Shown: positions 37,264 to 45,245, numbered from the stretch's first letter. The stretch is DNA of 64,000 nt from Sunxiuqinia sp963677175 (GCA_963677175.2 CAXXES010000001.1:1-64000), one strand, 5' to 3'. The notes: generated by a model not told the origin, from the sequence alone. Numbers and translations: made by a program.

Positions 37264-37397
37264 CAGCCGGAACCAAAGTTATTGATTATTGGTAAATTGG
37301 GGCCATGTTTCACATTTAAATATCAACATCATGAAAAAAAAGAAATGAACCTACGTTAGTTGAGAAAGCTATCCAAACCATTGATGGGTTTGAGAAA

Positions 37398-38234
37398 GTG
37401 TACAAACTGTTGCATCAGCAGGTTATCCTCCGCGGACAAAGCCGCAGTACCCTAGAGAACTACATCCGGCGTATTGCACAAATCTCGCTTCATTTTGGGC
37501 GTTTGCCTGAGCAGGTTTCCGACGATGAGATTAACGAGTACCTTTCTTCGCTGGCCTTGTCGGCCAAATCCCCTTCACGCAGTAATTTTAAACATGCCGT
37601 TTATGGCTTGCGGTACTATTTCCGGCTGCTTGGCAACAACAAACGGGCCATCTCCCTGCCCTCGCTGAAAGGGGACACCCGCCTGCCGGTGATCCTGAAC
37701 CGTTCGGAACTACGGGAACTGTTCAGTGCGCCAACACTTCTGAAGCACCGAATCGTGCTCACGCTGATTTATTCTGCCGGGCTGCGGGGCCAGGAAGTAA
37801 TCAACCTGAAACTGTCGGACATCGACTTTGAACGCAAAACCATCCACATCCGGCAAAGCAAGTACAAGAAGGACCGGATCGTCCCGCTTTCCCGGTACAT
37901 GGCCCAGGGGTTAAAAAAGTACATCGCAGCGGAAAATCGGCACGTGTGGCTGTTTAACGGGAAAGAACCCGATGGCCGTTACAGTGTGCGCGGCCTTTCG
38001 TGGGTGATGCGCGAAACGCTGAAAAAGACTTCAATCAAAAAACAGGTCAACCTGCACGCGCTGCGGCACACCTACGCCACCCATTTGCTGGAGGAAGGAC
38101 TGAACATTGTGACCTTGAAAGACCTGTTGGGGCACTCCGAAATCGCCACGACCATGATTTACCTGCACCTGGCCCAATGTCCTTGGATTAAGCCGCACAG
38201 CCCGCTGGACACCCTGTACGGTAAAAAGAAATGA
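37398..38234 (+). CDS. Tyrosine recombinase of IS91-like element, copy A
   Basis: A 278-residue phage-integrase-type recombinase. Catalytic residues are visible: Arg in YSAGLRGQEVINLK, Lys in SKYKKDRIVPL, HALRHTYATHLLEEG (H-x-x-R), GHSEIATT (His) and the nucleophile Tyr in MIYLHLA. The frame as given starts at a GTG. The upstream ATG at 37331 is followed by an A8 run (37334-37341); with A7 it would read MKKRNEPTLVEKAIQTIDGF straight into this frame, so the true N-terminus is probably 22 residues longer and out of frame by one base here. The stop overlaps the transposase start (ATGA). Confidence 0.85.
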   Translation: MYKLLHQQVILRGQSRSTLENYIRRIAQISLHFGRLPEQVSDDEINEYLSSLALSAKSPSRSNFKHAVYGLRYYFRLLGNNKRAISLPSLKGDTRLPVILNRSELRELFSAPTLLKHRIVLTLIYSAGLRGQEVINLKLSDIDFERKTIHIRQSKYKKDRIVPLSRYMAQGLKKYIAAENRHVWLFNGKEPDGRYSVRGLSWVMRETLKKTSIKKQVNLHALRHTYATHLLEEGLNIVTLKDLLGHSEIATTMIYLHLAQCPWIKPHSPLDTLYGKKK

Positions 38235-39382
38235 GCCGGACTGGGTTTGAACTGGCGGGTGCAATCCAAAAGTTTGGCCGGCAGTTTACTGAAAAGTATC
38301 GCCCCAACGCTTATCATCAGCGTATACTGCATGCTTTATCGGTTTGCCGGACTTCGGCTTTGGGCGGCCATAAAGAAGCCTGCGACTGCTGCGGGCAGAT
38401 CCGTATCAGCTATAACAGTTGCCGCAACCGTCACTGTCCGAAGTGTCAAAGTTCAAAGCAGGCAGCCTGGGTGGAAGATTTGCTGGAAACGACCCTTCCG
38501 GTCAAGCATTACCATATTGTGTTTACCGTTCCGCACCAACTCAACACGATTTGTATGCAGGATAGCCAATGGTTTTACGGGCGGCTGTTTTCATCGGTGT
38601 GGGAAACCCTGCGGCAGTTTGGCTACACACGTTTTGGTGTTGAAACCGGGGCGGTGTGCGTACTTCACACCTGGGGGCAGAACCTGAGTTTTCACCCGCA
38701 CATCCATTGCCTTGTTCCCGCAGCCGGAGAAACAGTTTCGGGGGCTATGAAACCCGTTGGCAGCAGCGGGAAGTTTCTTTACCCCGTTAAACAGCTCAGC
38801 CTGGTTTTCCGGGCCAAGCTGATGGAGAGCATCGAAAGGGAACTCAAAAAAAAGGGGCTGTCAGAAAAGTACCGTCCATTGATCAAGGCCGCATGGAGCA
38901 AGCCCTGGTCGGTGCATTGTGAACCCTCGCTGGGCAAAGCCGAACAGGTGATCAAATACCTGGGGCAGTACACGCACCGGGTAGCCATCACCAACCAGCG
39001 CATCACCGCAATGGACGATCAGACCGTGACCTTTATGCACAAGGATTATGCCGACGGGGCCAAACAAAAGCCGGTAACACTCGACGGAGTTGAGTTCTTA
39101 AGAAGGTTTTCCCAGCATATTTTGCCGCACCGCTTTGTCAAGATCCGGCGCTATGGTATTTACAGCAGCCGGGCCAGGGCACTGCGCAACAAACAAAATC
39201 CAAAGATGCAGGTCAGCCTGAAGCCCAAAGAAAGTCCGCAGGAACGGCTTCTCCGGCTCACCGGTTTTGATGTGTACCGGTGTCCGTTCTGCAAACAAGG
39301 AACCATGTACCGCATCGAAGAACTGCCGCGGGTACGCTCGCCATCAGACTTTTATGCCCAGAACACTGCCTGGCACTTGTAA
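38231..39382 (+). CDS. IS91 family HUH (Y2) transposase, copy A
   Basis: A 383-residue rolling-circle transposase. An N-terminal zinc-binding domain (CDCCGQIRISYNSCRNRHCPKCQ, cysteines arranged in pairs) is followed by the HUH motif FHPHIHCLVPA near residue 155 and the catalytic tyrosine motif YLGQYTHRVAITN, with two tyrosines four residues apart as in Y2 enzymes. A second Cys pair (CPFCKQGTM) lies near the C-terminus. Translation is probably coupled to the recombinase through the ATGA overlap. The gene appears intact, so this copy may be functional apart from the recombinase start. Confidence 0.9.
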   Translation: MSRTGFELAGAIQKFGRQFTEKYRPNAYHQRILHALSVCRTSALGGHKEACDCCGQIRISYNSCRNRHCPKCQSSKQAAWVEDLLETTLPVKHYHIVFTVPHQLNTICMQDSQWFYGRLFSSVWETLRQFGYTRFGVETGAVCVLHTWGQNLSFHPHIHCLVPAAGETVSGAMKPVGSSGKFLYPVKQLSLVFRAKLMESIERELKKKGLSEKYRPLIKAAWSKPWSVHCEPSLGKAEQVIKYLGQYTHRVAITNQRITAMDDQTVTFMHKDYADGAKQKPVTLDGVEFLRRFSQHILPHRFVKIRRYGIYSSRARALRNKQNPKMQVSLKPKESPQERLLRLTGFDVYRCPFCKQGTMYRIEELPRVRSPSDFYAQNTAWHL

Positions 39383-39611
39383 TTTTTTACCGTCCCAAAC
39401 CAGTCTGTACATTTAAGCAGACAGGAATTGTATTATCCAAACCAAGCGAAAACCGGCGAAAACCCAACATCTGTTGGGAACCGAAGTCATAAAGGAAGAG
39501 CAAAATGAAAAAACCAGCCGACCCGGTTCGTACTGTGGCCAGAAATCTGTCCTGAAAAAGCAAAGCTGAGAAACCAAAAAAGTATTGATAAGTCCATAGA
39601 AAAAAACCCGG

Positions 39612-39637
39612 GCCCCGGATTGTAGTTCAACCGGGGC
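39612..39637. repeat. Right-end stem-loop of IS91-like copy A
   Basis: GCCCCGG (39612-39618) pairs with CCGGGGC (39631-39637), placing the right tip TAGTTCAAC mainly in the 12-base loop. A tip exposed in a loop is the kind of structure single-strand-acting HUH transposases recognise. A second small hairpin GGCAC-TTC-GTGCC follows at 39647-39659. Confidence 0.55.
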
Positions 39638-39663
39638 TCAAAGCTGGGCACTTCGTGCCGCTT

Positions 39664-39696
39664 AAAGCCCTATTTATTATGGGCTTTTATTCTTTT
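39664..39696 (+). terminator. Intrinsic terminator
   Basis: AAAGCCC (39664-39670) pairs with GGGCTTT (39681-39687) and is followed on the plus strand by a T-rich tail. It closes transcription from copy A and overlaps the stop codon of the convergent acetyltransferase gene. Confidence 0.6.
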
Positions 39697-40118
39697 CTCC
39701 ATTCCATTAAGAACTCATATTCACCTGTCTCTTCTTCTTTATTTTCAGAAATAATTTCAAATCCTTGACTCTTATAAAATTGAACCGTTTTCGTATTCTT
39801 CTTATATACTTTGAGTTGAATCATTGTCCTCGTATCTTTTATAAAATTCAATAATTTTTTCCCTATTCCTTTTCCTTGAATTTGATTGTCCACAAAAATA
39901 GCTGCTAAAAAATTCTCAGCCATAGCAACAAATCCAGCAATCTTTTCGTATTCAATCGCTAAATAAGCTTCTGAGCTTGGTAAATATATGGATGCCATAG
40001 CTTCCTTGTTCTTTTTCCAATAGCCTGCAGGTATAAAATCATGTGCAACAATTGAAGTTTCATACCAAAGTTCGACAACAGCCTTAATGTCTTTTGTCCC
40101 TAATTTTCTTATCTTCAT
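39687..40118 (-). CDS. GNAT family N-acetyltransferase
   Basis: A 143-residue protein with the single-domain GNAT layout. The N-terminal MKIRKLGTKDIKAVVELW is typical, and VDNQIQGKGIGKKLLN supplies the acetyl-CoA-binding motif (Q/R-x-x-G-x-G/A). The C-terminal QFYKSQGFEIISENKEEETGE resembles YiaC/YjaB-like lysine acetyltransferases. It is the only ordinary gene between the two IS91-like elements and reads toward copy A. It could be old chromosomal DNA or cargo mobilised by the flanking elements. Confidence 0.82.
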   Translation of the reverse strand: MKIRKLGTKDIKAVVELWYETSIVAHDFIPAGYWKKNKEAMASIYLPSSEAYLAIEYEKIAGFVAMAENFLAAIFVDNQIQGKGIGKKLLNFIKDTRTMIQLKVYKKNTKTVQFYKSQGFEIISENKEEETGEYEFLMEWRKE

Positions 40119-40292
40119 ATCTGTTCCAAATAAATCTTTTCTTTCTAAAATTCAATTCTACACAAATCGTTCTCAGTCTCTCTTTAATTGTTGAACTAAA
40201 CCCGCTATGCGGGAGCTTATTTTCCACCTAAAATAGGAATAGTTGGTGAGATCTGTTGATTTTGCTGCTCATTAATTTTAAACAAATTTATT

Positions 40293-41186
40293 ATGAGCAG
40301 AAAATCTTACATGGAGCAGGCCTGCGAGGCTGTTCCCGAGTTCAAAACCATCAGCGAAAAGTTCCTTCGCAAGTACACCATTGCCGGCAAATCCGAGTCG
40401 TGCACGCGTAATTACCTGATGCAAATATCCAAAATGGTGCTTCACTTCGAATGTTCGCCTTTGGAGCTGTCGATTGACCAGATGGAAGAATACCTTTTCC
40501 ATATCCGGCAAAACGAAAAGCCCAGCATGAGTTCGTTCAAGCACCTGGTGTACGGGCTGCGCACGCTGTTTTCGATGTTCAAAAACGAGAAGCTCTACCT
40601 GGCTCTGCCCCCGGGTTCCGGCAGTAAAGCGTTGCCTGTGGTGTTTTCCCAGGCCGAGATCAAGCTTATCCTGAAAACGCCCAAACTGTTAAAGCACCGG
40701 GCCTTGTTTGCCGTTGCCTACGATTGCGGCCTTCGGATTTCCGAGGTTATCAACCTGAAAATAACCGATATTGATTTTGACCGAAAACGGGTACACGTGC
40801 GCCAAAGCAAGCACAAAAAAGACCGTTACATCCCCGTTTCGCCACTCACGCTCAAAGGGCTGAAAGAATACCTTTCAACCTCGAACCCGCAGGCTTGGCT
40901 TTTCAACGGGAAGGTCCGCGGAAGTCAAATCAGCCGCGAAGGTATCCGCCATGCTTTTCGTTCATGTATCCAAAAGACAGGTATCCAAAAGGAAGTTTGT
41001 ATCCATACCCTGCGGCACAGCTATGCCACGCACCTGCTGGAGATGGGGCTGGACATTGTAAGCGTAAAAAACCAGCTGGGGCATGCCGATATCGCCACCA
41101 CCATGATGTATTTGCATATCGCCCGCTCGAACCCAATGGCTGGTTTTGCCCCCATGGAGAAGCTTTATGGCAGTGCTTCAGGATGA
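40293..41186 (+). CDS. Tyrosine recombinase of IS91-like element, copy B
   Basis: A 297-residue recombinase starting at an ATG. The core-binding domain is N-terminal (KSESCTRNYLMQISKMVLHF). The catalytic domain has Arg in YDCGLRISEVINLK, Lys in SKHKKDRYIPV, HTLRHSYATHLLEMG, GHADIATT and Tyr in MMYLHIA. It is a moderate-identity paralogue of the copy A recombinase. The downstream transposase starts 20 bp before this stop. Confidence 0.88.
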   Translation: MSRKSYMEQACEAVPEFKTISEKFLRKYTIAGKSESCTRNYLMQISKMVLHFECSPLELSIDQMEEYLFHIRQNEKPSMSSFKHLVYGLRTLFSMFKNEKLYLALPPGSGSKALPVVFSQAEIKLILKTPKLLKHRALFAVAYDCGLRISEVINLKITDIDFDRKRVHVRQSKHKKDRYIPVSPLTLKGLKEYLSTSNPQAWLFNGKVRGSQISREGIRHAFRSCIQKTGIQKEVCIHTLRHSYATHLLEMGLDIVSVKNQLGHADIATTMMYLHIARSNPMAGFAPMEKLYGSASG

Positions 41187-42315
41187 TACCCTGGGGTCAG
41201 TAACCAGGCAGTTCCTCCCCGCTTTACTGAAAGAAAGGGGCGTTTCAAAACATCAGCTAAAGGTATTACGGGCTTTGTCTGGTTGCCGTACCCCCGAGCT
41301 GGGAGGTTCGACCATGGTGTGTGGCGATTGCGGCTCGGTGCATTATGTGCTGCATAGCTGCCGCAACCGCCATTGCCCGCGTTGCCAGGGCATCGACAAG
41401 GAGTTGTGGGTGGAAGCACGCAAACAGGAACTGCTGCCGGTAAAATACTTTCATGTGGTGTTCACCGTTCCGCATAACCTGCTGGAACTGTTCCGGTTCA
41501 ACCGCAAGCTGATGCACAACCTGCTGATCGAAAAATCGTGGGAGACCTTGTGCCTGTTTGCCCGCGACCCCAAGCTGCTCGGCGCACAGCCCGGGGCTAT
41601 TGCGATTCTACACACCTGGGACCAGTAGCTCAGGTTCCATCCGCATGTGCATTTGATTGTTCCGGCAGGTGGCATAGATAAAAACGGCAGGTGGAAAAGC
41701 AGCAAACAGGATGGCAACTTTTTGTTTGATGTCAGGCAAATGTCGGCCGTGTTCAGTGCCCGGTTTGCAAAGAAACTGCGCAGGCTGAAGCGGCAGGGCA
41801 AGATCAAAAAGCAGGTGCCGCGCGATCTGATCAAAAAGCCCTGGGTGGTGTATGCCAAACAGGCTTTTGGCTCACCGGAAAGTGTGGTGGAATACCTGGG
41901 AAGGTATACCCACCGGGTGGCCATCTCCAATGCGCGTATTCTGAAAGTGAGCGATACCCATGTTACCTTCAGCTGGTGCGACCGTAAAAACGGCTACCAA
42001 AAGAAAACCGAAACCATCCCCGGGGTAGCGTTCCTGAAACGCTTTCTGGATCACATCGTCCCGCCTTACTTCAGGCGGATCCGTCATTTGGGGTTTTTGA
42101 GTTCACGAAACAAAAAGCAAAGCCTTTCGGCTATCCGGGAAAGCCTTGGGGTAGGGCTGCTGAGGACAACACCACTTTCGCGGGCGCAGATATTGGCCTT
42201 GCGTTTTGGCCCGCGGTCCCTGCTAAAATGCCGCGACTGCGGGGGAGAACTGCAATTGCTGGAAACCTATCCCAAAGAGCGCGCGCCGCCCGTCAATGTA
42301 TTGTCAGGAATGTGA
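41167..42315 (+). pseudogene. IS91 family HUH transposase, copy B, interrupted by in-frame TAG
   Basis: The start at 41167 (MAVLQDDTLGSVTRQFLP) is preferred over an upstream in-frame codon. The zinc-binding domain (CGDCGSVHYVLHSCRNRHCPRCQ) is intact. A TAG at 41626-41628 falls between HTWDQ and LRFHPHVHLIVPAGG, directly before the catalytic HUH motif, and the same frame then continues through YLGRYTHRVAISN (Y2 motif) to 42315. Copy A has Asn at the equivalent place and many relatives have Gln or Thr; CAG-to-TAG is the simplest explanation. Without read-through the product lacks the whole catalytic domain. Confidence 0.85.
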
Positions 42316-42682
42316 TAATGCCTGTCATTGTACGATTTAAATTGATGCGCCAAAGGCGTAAACGGGAAAGCTGTGTCCATAATCAAAGAACCGGTGTTAA
42401 AACAGGCAGGCCTTGTTCAGAAACATCGCTAAACCTGCTGGTTTACTCCGGCGCATACCGGTTTCTTCGGCCTACAACCAAACTTCGCATCACGGAAACC
42501 CGAAAAATACGCATCGGGGAAATCCCAAAAAACGGATTAAAAACACTATACTCAAACAACTAATCGGCAGGTGGTTGCAAGCAGGCAATGATTAGTTCAA
42601 CATACCCTCCAATGCAAAGCGTATGCAAGCAACGCTTGATTAGAGGCTAAGTGTTATGTCCTTTTGCTTAAATTTCATCTTA

Positions 42683-43054
42683 CTAAATTCTAATAATTTC
42701 ACCTTTATCCATAGCGATTTTATTCCCCCATTCGGTAATCGTATCAATAATAGGAATAATTGATTCTCCAAAAGGGGTCAATTTATAAACCACCTTAAGA
42801 GGTGGCTTCCTGGCAAATACCTTTCTCGAAACCAAACCATCTTCCTCCAGTTGTTTTAGCTGCAAGCTCAGAGTTCTTTCAGTTACAGTCGGCATTTCTT
42901 TTCTCAGTTCATGGTAGCGTTTTTCCCTGTCTTTTAAATGTGATAGAATAGCTGTTTTCCATTTACCTCCTATAAATGCCATAGCCAGACTTGTACTGCA
43001 CGGATATCGTTTTCCGTTGACCTTAATCATTTCAATTTCTCGCTCCATATTCAT
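42683..43054 (-). CDS. HxlR family winged-helix regulator
   Basis: A 123-residue regulator. The HxlR core is plain: CSTSLAMAFIGGKWKTAILSHL, RYHELRKEMPTVTERTLSLQL, LEEDGLVSRKVF and KVVYKLTPFGESIIPI. A Cys near the N-terminus (YPCSTS) is at the position where several HxlR proteins carry a redox- or electrophile-sensing cysteine. Starts at 43054 or at the ATG eight codons later (MIKVNGKRYPC) are both possible. It is divergent from the PLP decarboxylase gene, with three palindromes between them, so it probably represses both. Confidence 0.88.
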   Translation of the reverse strand: MNMEREIEMIKVNGKRYPCSTSLAMAFIGGKWKTAILSHLKDREKRYHELRKEMPTVTERTLSLQLKQLEEDGLVSRKVFARKPPLKVVYKLTPFGESIIPIIDTITEWGNKIAMDKGEIIRI

Positions 43055-43075
43055 GATAATAAATCATTTAGACAG

Positions 43076-43145
43076 CTATCCATTTGGATAGTTATTGCAA
43101 AAATAGTCAACTATATATAGTTTTGCAACTATAATATTTATAGTT
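43076..43145. promoter_or_regulatory. Three HxlR-type palindromes and the decarboxylase promoter
   Basis: Palindromes built on CTAT/ATAG halves lie at 43076-43091 (CTATCC-N4-GGATAG), 43109-43122 (AACTATATATAGTT) and 43127-43145 (AACTATAA-N3-TTATAGTT-like). A plus-strand promoter, ATTG at 43094-43097, 20 bases, then TAGTTTTG at 43118-43125, has the middle palindrome in its spacer. Binding there would block transcription of the decarboxylase gene. Confidence 0.65.
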
Positions 43146-43159
43146 TATTTTTTTTAATT

Positions 43160-44566
43160 ATGATGAATTATCAAAAATTACTTGAGAATACCCTTATTTA
43201 TTCCTTAAACTATATCAAAAACCTCGACAAAGCTTCAGTATCAGCAACTGCAAGTCTCGAAGGCTTACGCCAACTTTTGAACCATCCTCTTTCCAACAAA
43301 GGTATGGACGCAACTAAAGTTATTGATGAATTAGTTGCTGATACTGAAGGCGGATTGCTTGGTACTTCAGGAGGTAGGTTTTTTGGTTGGGTGGTTGGTG
43401 GCTCAATACCTGCATCCCTTGCTGCTGATTGGCTTACTTCGGTTTGGGACCAGCCTGCTGCATTGTATGCAAGTGGGCCGGCAATAGCTGTTATTGAAGA
43501 GATTTGTGGGCAATGGTTGAAAGAGCTTTTAGGTCTGCCACTGCAAGCAAGTTTCTCGTTGGTAACAGGATGTTCAATGGCGCACGTAACCTGTCTGGCA
43601 GCTGCTCGAAATGCCTTACTAGCCAAACATGATTGGGACGTAGAGCGAATGGGGTTGAGCAGTGCACCTCAAATCCAAATCATAAGTAATAACCAACGGC
43701 ATGGCTCAATTGACCGCTCTATCCGATTGCTTGGATTAGGCAGCAGTAATGTTACTGAATTACCCGTAAATAAACAGATGTATATAGAAGCTGAAGACCT
43801 CTGGGGAGCTCTTAAGAAACATTCAGGCCAACCGACCATTGTAGTGCTGCAGGCTGGTGACATTAATACAGGAGTGTTTGAACCTTTTGAGGAGCTTATC
43901 CCCATCGCACATGAACATGGCGCCTGGGTTCATATTGATGGAGCTTTTGGACTTTGGGCTGCAACAAGTTCTAAATATAAACATTTACTAACTGGTGTAG
44001 AGCAAGCTGATTCGTGGTCGGTTGATGGCCACAAATGGCTTAACGTTCCATATGATTGCGGTTATGCCTTTATTACCGATTCAAAGGCTCATCAGGCCGC
44101 CATGTCTCACCGTGCAAGTTATTTAACACACGATTTGATTGCCCGTGACCAAATCAATTGGACTCCTGAATGGTCTCACAGGGGGCGTGGCATTGCCACT
44201 TATGCCGCTATCCGGCAACTTGGCAAACAAGGAGTGACTGAACTAATTGAACGAACTTGTCAATATACGCAAGATCTTGTAACACATATTAGCGCATTTC
44301 ACTATACTGAATTAATTTGGAAACCAATAATCAATCAAGGGTTGGTTCGTTTTCTCAGCAAGAAAAGTAATGCGACAGAGGCTGATCATGATGAGTTCAC
44401 AGATAATATTATTGCAGCTATCCTTAAATCCGGTGAAGCTTTTTTTAGTGGTACTACTTGGAAAGGTAAACGCTGCATGCGTGTTTCCGTATGTAGTTGG
44501 AAAACAAACAAAAGTGATATTAAGCGTGCAATTAACGCTATTCAGCTTATCCTGGCTAAATATTAA
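43160..44566 (+). CDS. PLP-dependent group II decarboxylase family protein
   Basis: A 468-residue cytoplasmic enzyme of fold type I. The PLP lysine is in SVDGHKWLNVPYDCG, preceded by the VHIDGAFGLW segment that holds the cofactor-binding Asp. The N-terminal GGRFFGWVVGGSIPASLAADW and the GCSMAHVTCLAAAR segment match group II amino-acid decarboxylases and their aminotransferase-like relatives. The substrate cannot be told from the sequence. Divergent pairing with an HxlR regulator suggests inducible expression, perhaps to detoxify or catabolise an amine or amino acid. Confidence 0.82.
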   Translation: MMNYQKLLENTLIYSLNYIKNLDKASVSATASLEGLRQLLNHPLSNKGMDATKVIDELVADTEGGLLGTSGGRFFGWVVGGSIPASLAADWLTSVWDQPAALYASGPAIAVIEEICGQWLKELLGLPLQASFSLVTGCSMAHVTCLAAARNALLAKHDWDVERMGLSSAPQIQIISNNQRHGSIDRSIRLLGLGSSNVTELPVNKQMYIEAEDLWGALKKHSGQPTIVVLQAGDINTGVFEPFEELIPIAHEHGAWVHIDGAFGLWAATSSKYKHLLTGVEQADSWSVDGHKWLNVPYDCGYAFITDSKAHQAAMSHRASYLTHDLIARDQINWTPEWSHRGRGIATYAAIRQLGKQGVTELIERTCQYTQDLVTHISAFHYTELIWKPIINQGLVRFLSKKSNATEADHDEFTDNIIAAILKSGEAFFSGTTWKGKRCMRVSVCSWKTNKSDIKRAINAIQLILAKY

Positions 44567-44897
44567 ACATCAACATGGCAATATTTGCAATTGCCCAGTA
44601 GAATAGAGCCTGACAGCCCACCCAATAATTAATGCATGTAAATGTACAAATTATGAGCTGACTACAGGAAGGTCAGATCCTGAGGAGCAGGAGAGACTCG
44701 ATTTTCATATCTGCTTAATTACTTTTCATACTTACTTGCTTATTTTTCAATTTTATTTACTTATTATTCATATTTGCTTACCTATTTTTCATATACATTT
44801 AATTTTTCTACATAATATCTATCAACTATTTCAGATAAACTCATTTATTCTTGTGTATTATCGAAATAATCAGGAAATTTAATTCAAAAATTCGTTT
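44567..44897. other. Intergenic region with periodic repeats
   Basis: A 331-bp gap between the PLP enzyme and the XRE regulator. Its main content is the 21-bp repeat at 44702-44794. No RNA gene or ORF of note was seen. The promoter of the regulator should lie in the last 100 bp. Confidence 0.5.
44702..44794 (+). repeat. Degenerate tandem repeat with strict 21-bp period
   Basis: Motifs TTTTCATA or close variants begin at 44702, 44723, 44744, 44765 and 44786, exactly 21 bp apart. The second half of each unit resembles TTGCTTACTTAT. The array is upstream of the XRE-type gene and puts each motif on the same face of the DNA helix. Confidence 0.65.
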
Positions 44898-45245
44898 ATG
44901 GAAAATCAACCTGACTTTCACCGCGAAGCACTCCGGATGATCAAACAGAAAATGGAAGAAAAAGGCTGGAATCAAACCAAATTAGCAGGTTTCCTGCATG
45001 TGTATCCCAGCGCGGTTTTTCAAATGCTCAACGGTAGCACCATGAGCCTGAACAAACTCAAAGAGTTGTCAGACATTTTTGAATACAACTTTTTTACGGA
45101 TTTGGCCGGGATGCTCGATTTGCCCGAGCCGGCAAAAGAACCAATCCCGCCGGTCGACCATTCGGCCTGTCAAGAGCGGATCCGGGAGCTGGAGATCGAG
45201 AACCGCACCTTACTGATGATATTGGGCAAGGATAGAAACGGCTAA
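44898..45245 (+). CDS. XRE-type helix-turn-helix protein with coiled C-terminus
   Basis: A 115-residue protein. The HTH (residues about 14-60) reads MIKQKMEEKGWNQTKLAGFL, then PSAVFQMLNGSTMSLNKLKELSDIF, a Cro/C1-type fold. After a Pro-rich linker (LPEPAKEPIPPV) a short helical segment (CQERIRELEIENRTLLMIL) with heptad spacing probably forms a dimerising coiled coil. It is bordered upstream by the 21-bp repeat array, a plausible binding region, and downstream by a strong terminator. The target genes are unknown. Confidence 0.8.
   Translation: MENQPDFHREALRMIKQKMEEKGWNQTKLAGFLHVYPSAVFQMLNGSTMSLNKLKELSDIFEYNFFTDLAGMLDLPEPAKEPIPPVDHSACQERIRELEIENRTLLMILGKDRNG

Larger units (their letters stand above)
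37238..39631 (+). mobile_element. IS91-like element with tyrosine recombinase, copy A
   Basis: About 2.39 kb. The left tip GTTGAACTAA (37238-37247) is followed by a hairpin TCCGCC-TCT-GGCGGA (37249-37263). The right tip TAGTTCAAC (39623-39631) is its inverse. Within are a tyrosine recombinase and an HUH transposase overlapping by four bases. Copy B at 40190-42601 has the same order, the same tips and almost the same length (2412 bp), which supports these boundaries. Confidence 0.72.
40190..42601 (+). mobile_element. IS91-like element with tyrosine recombinase, copy B
   Basis: About 2.41 kb between GTTGAACTAA (40190-40199) and its exact inverse TTAGTTCAAC (42592-42601). A hairpin CCCGC-TAT-GCGGG (40201-40213) follows the left tip. 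Gene order matches copy A, but the proteins are clearly divergent, so the two copies are relatives and not a recent duplication. The 280 bp between the transposase stop and the right tip hold no gene. Confidence 0.75.

Noticed and set aside
39687..40118. GNAT gene as an antibiotic-resistance cargo of a composite IS91 transposon
   Set aside because: It resembles general YiaC-like acetyltransferases, not aminoglycoside enzymes, and nothing shows that the two elements move together.
24706..41628. Genome-wide TAG recoding as in some Bacteroidota phages
   Set aside because: Ordinary chromosomal genes in the window terminate at TAG, no CTA-anticodon tRNA is visible, and the affected genes are few.
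42228..42563. 111-codon ORF overlapping the end of IS91 copy B transposase
   Set aside because: It is in a shifted frame over the transposase end and the non-coding right arm of the element; composition is not protein-like.
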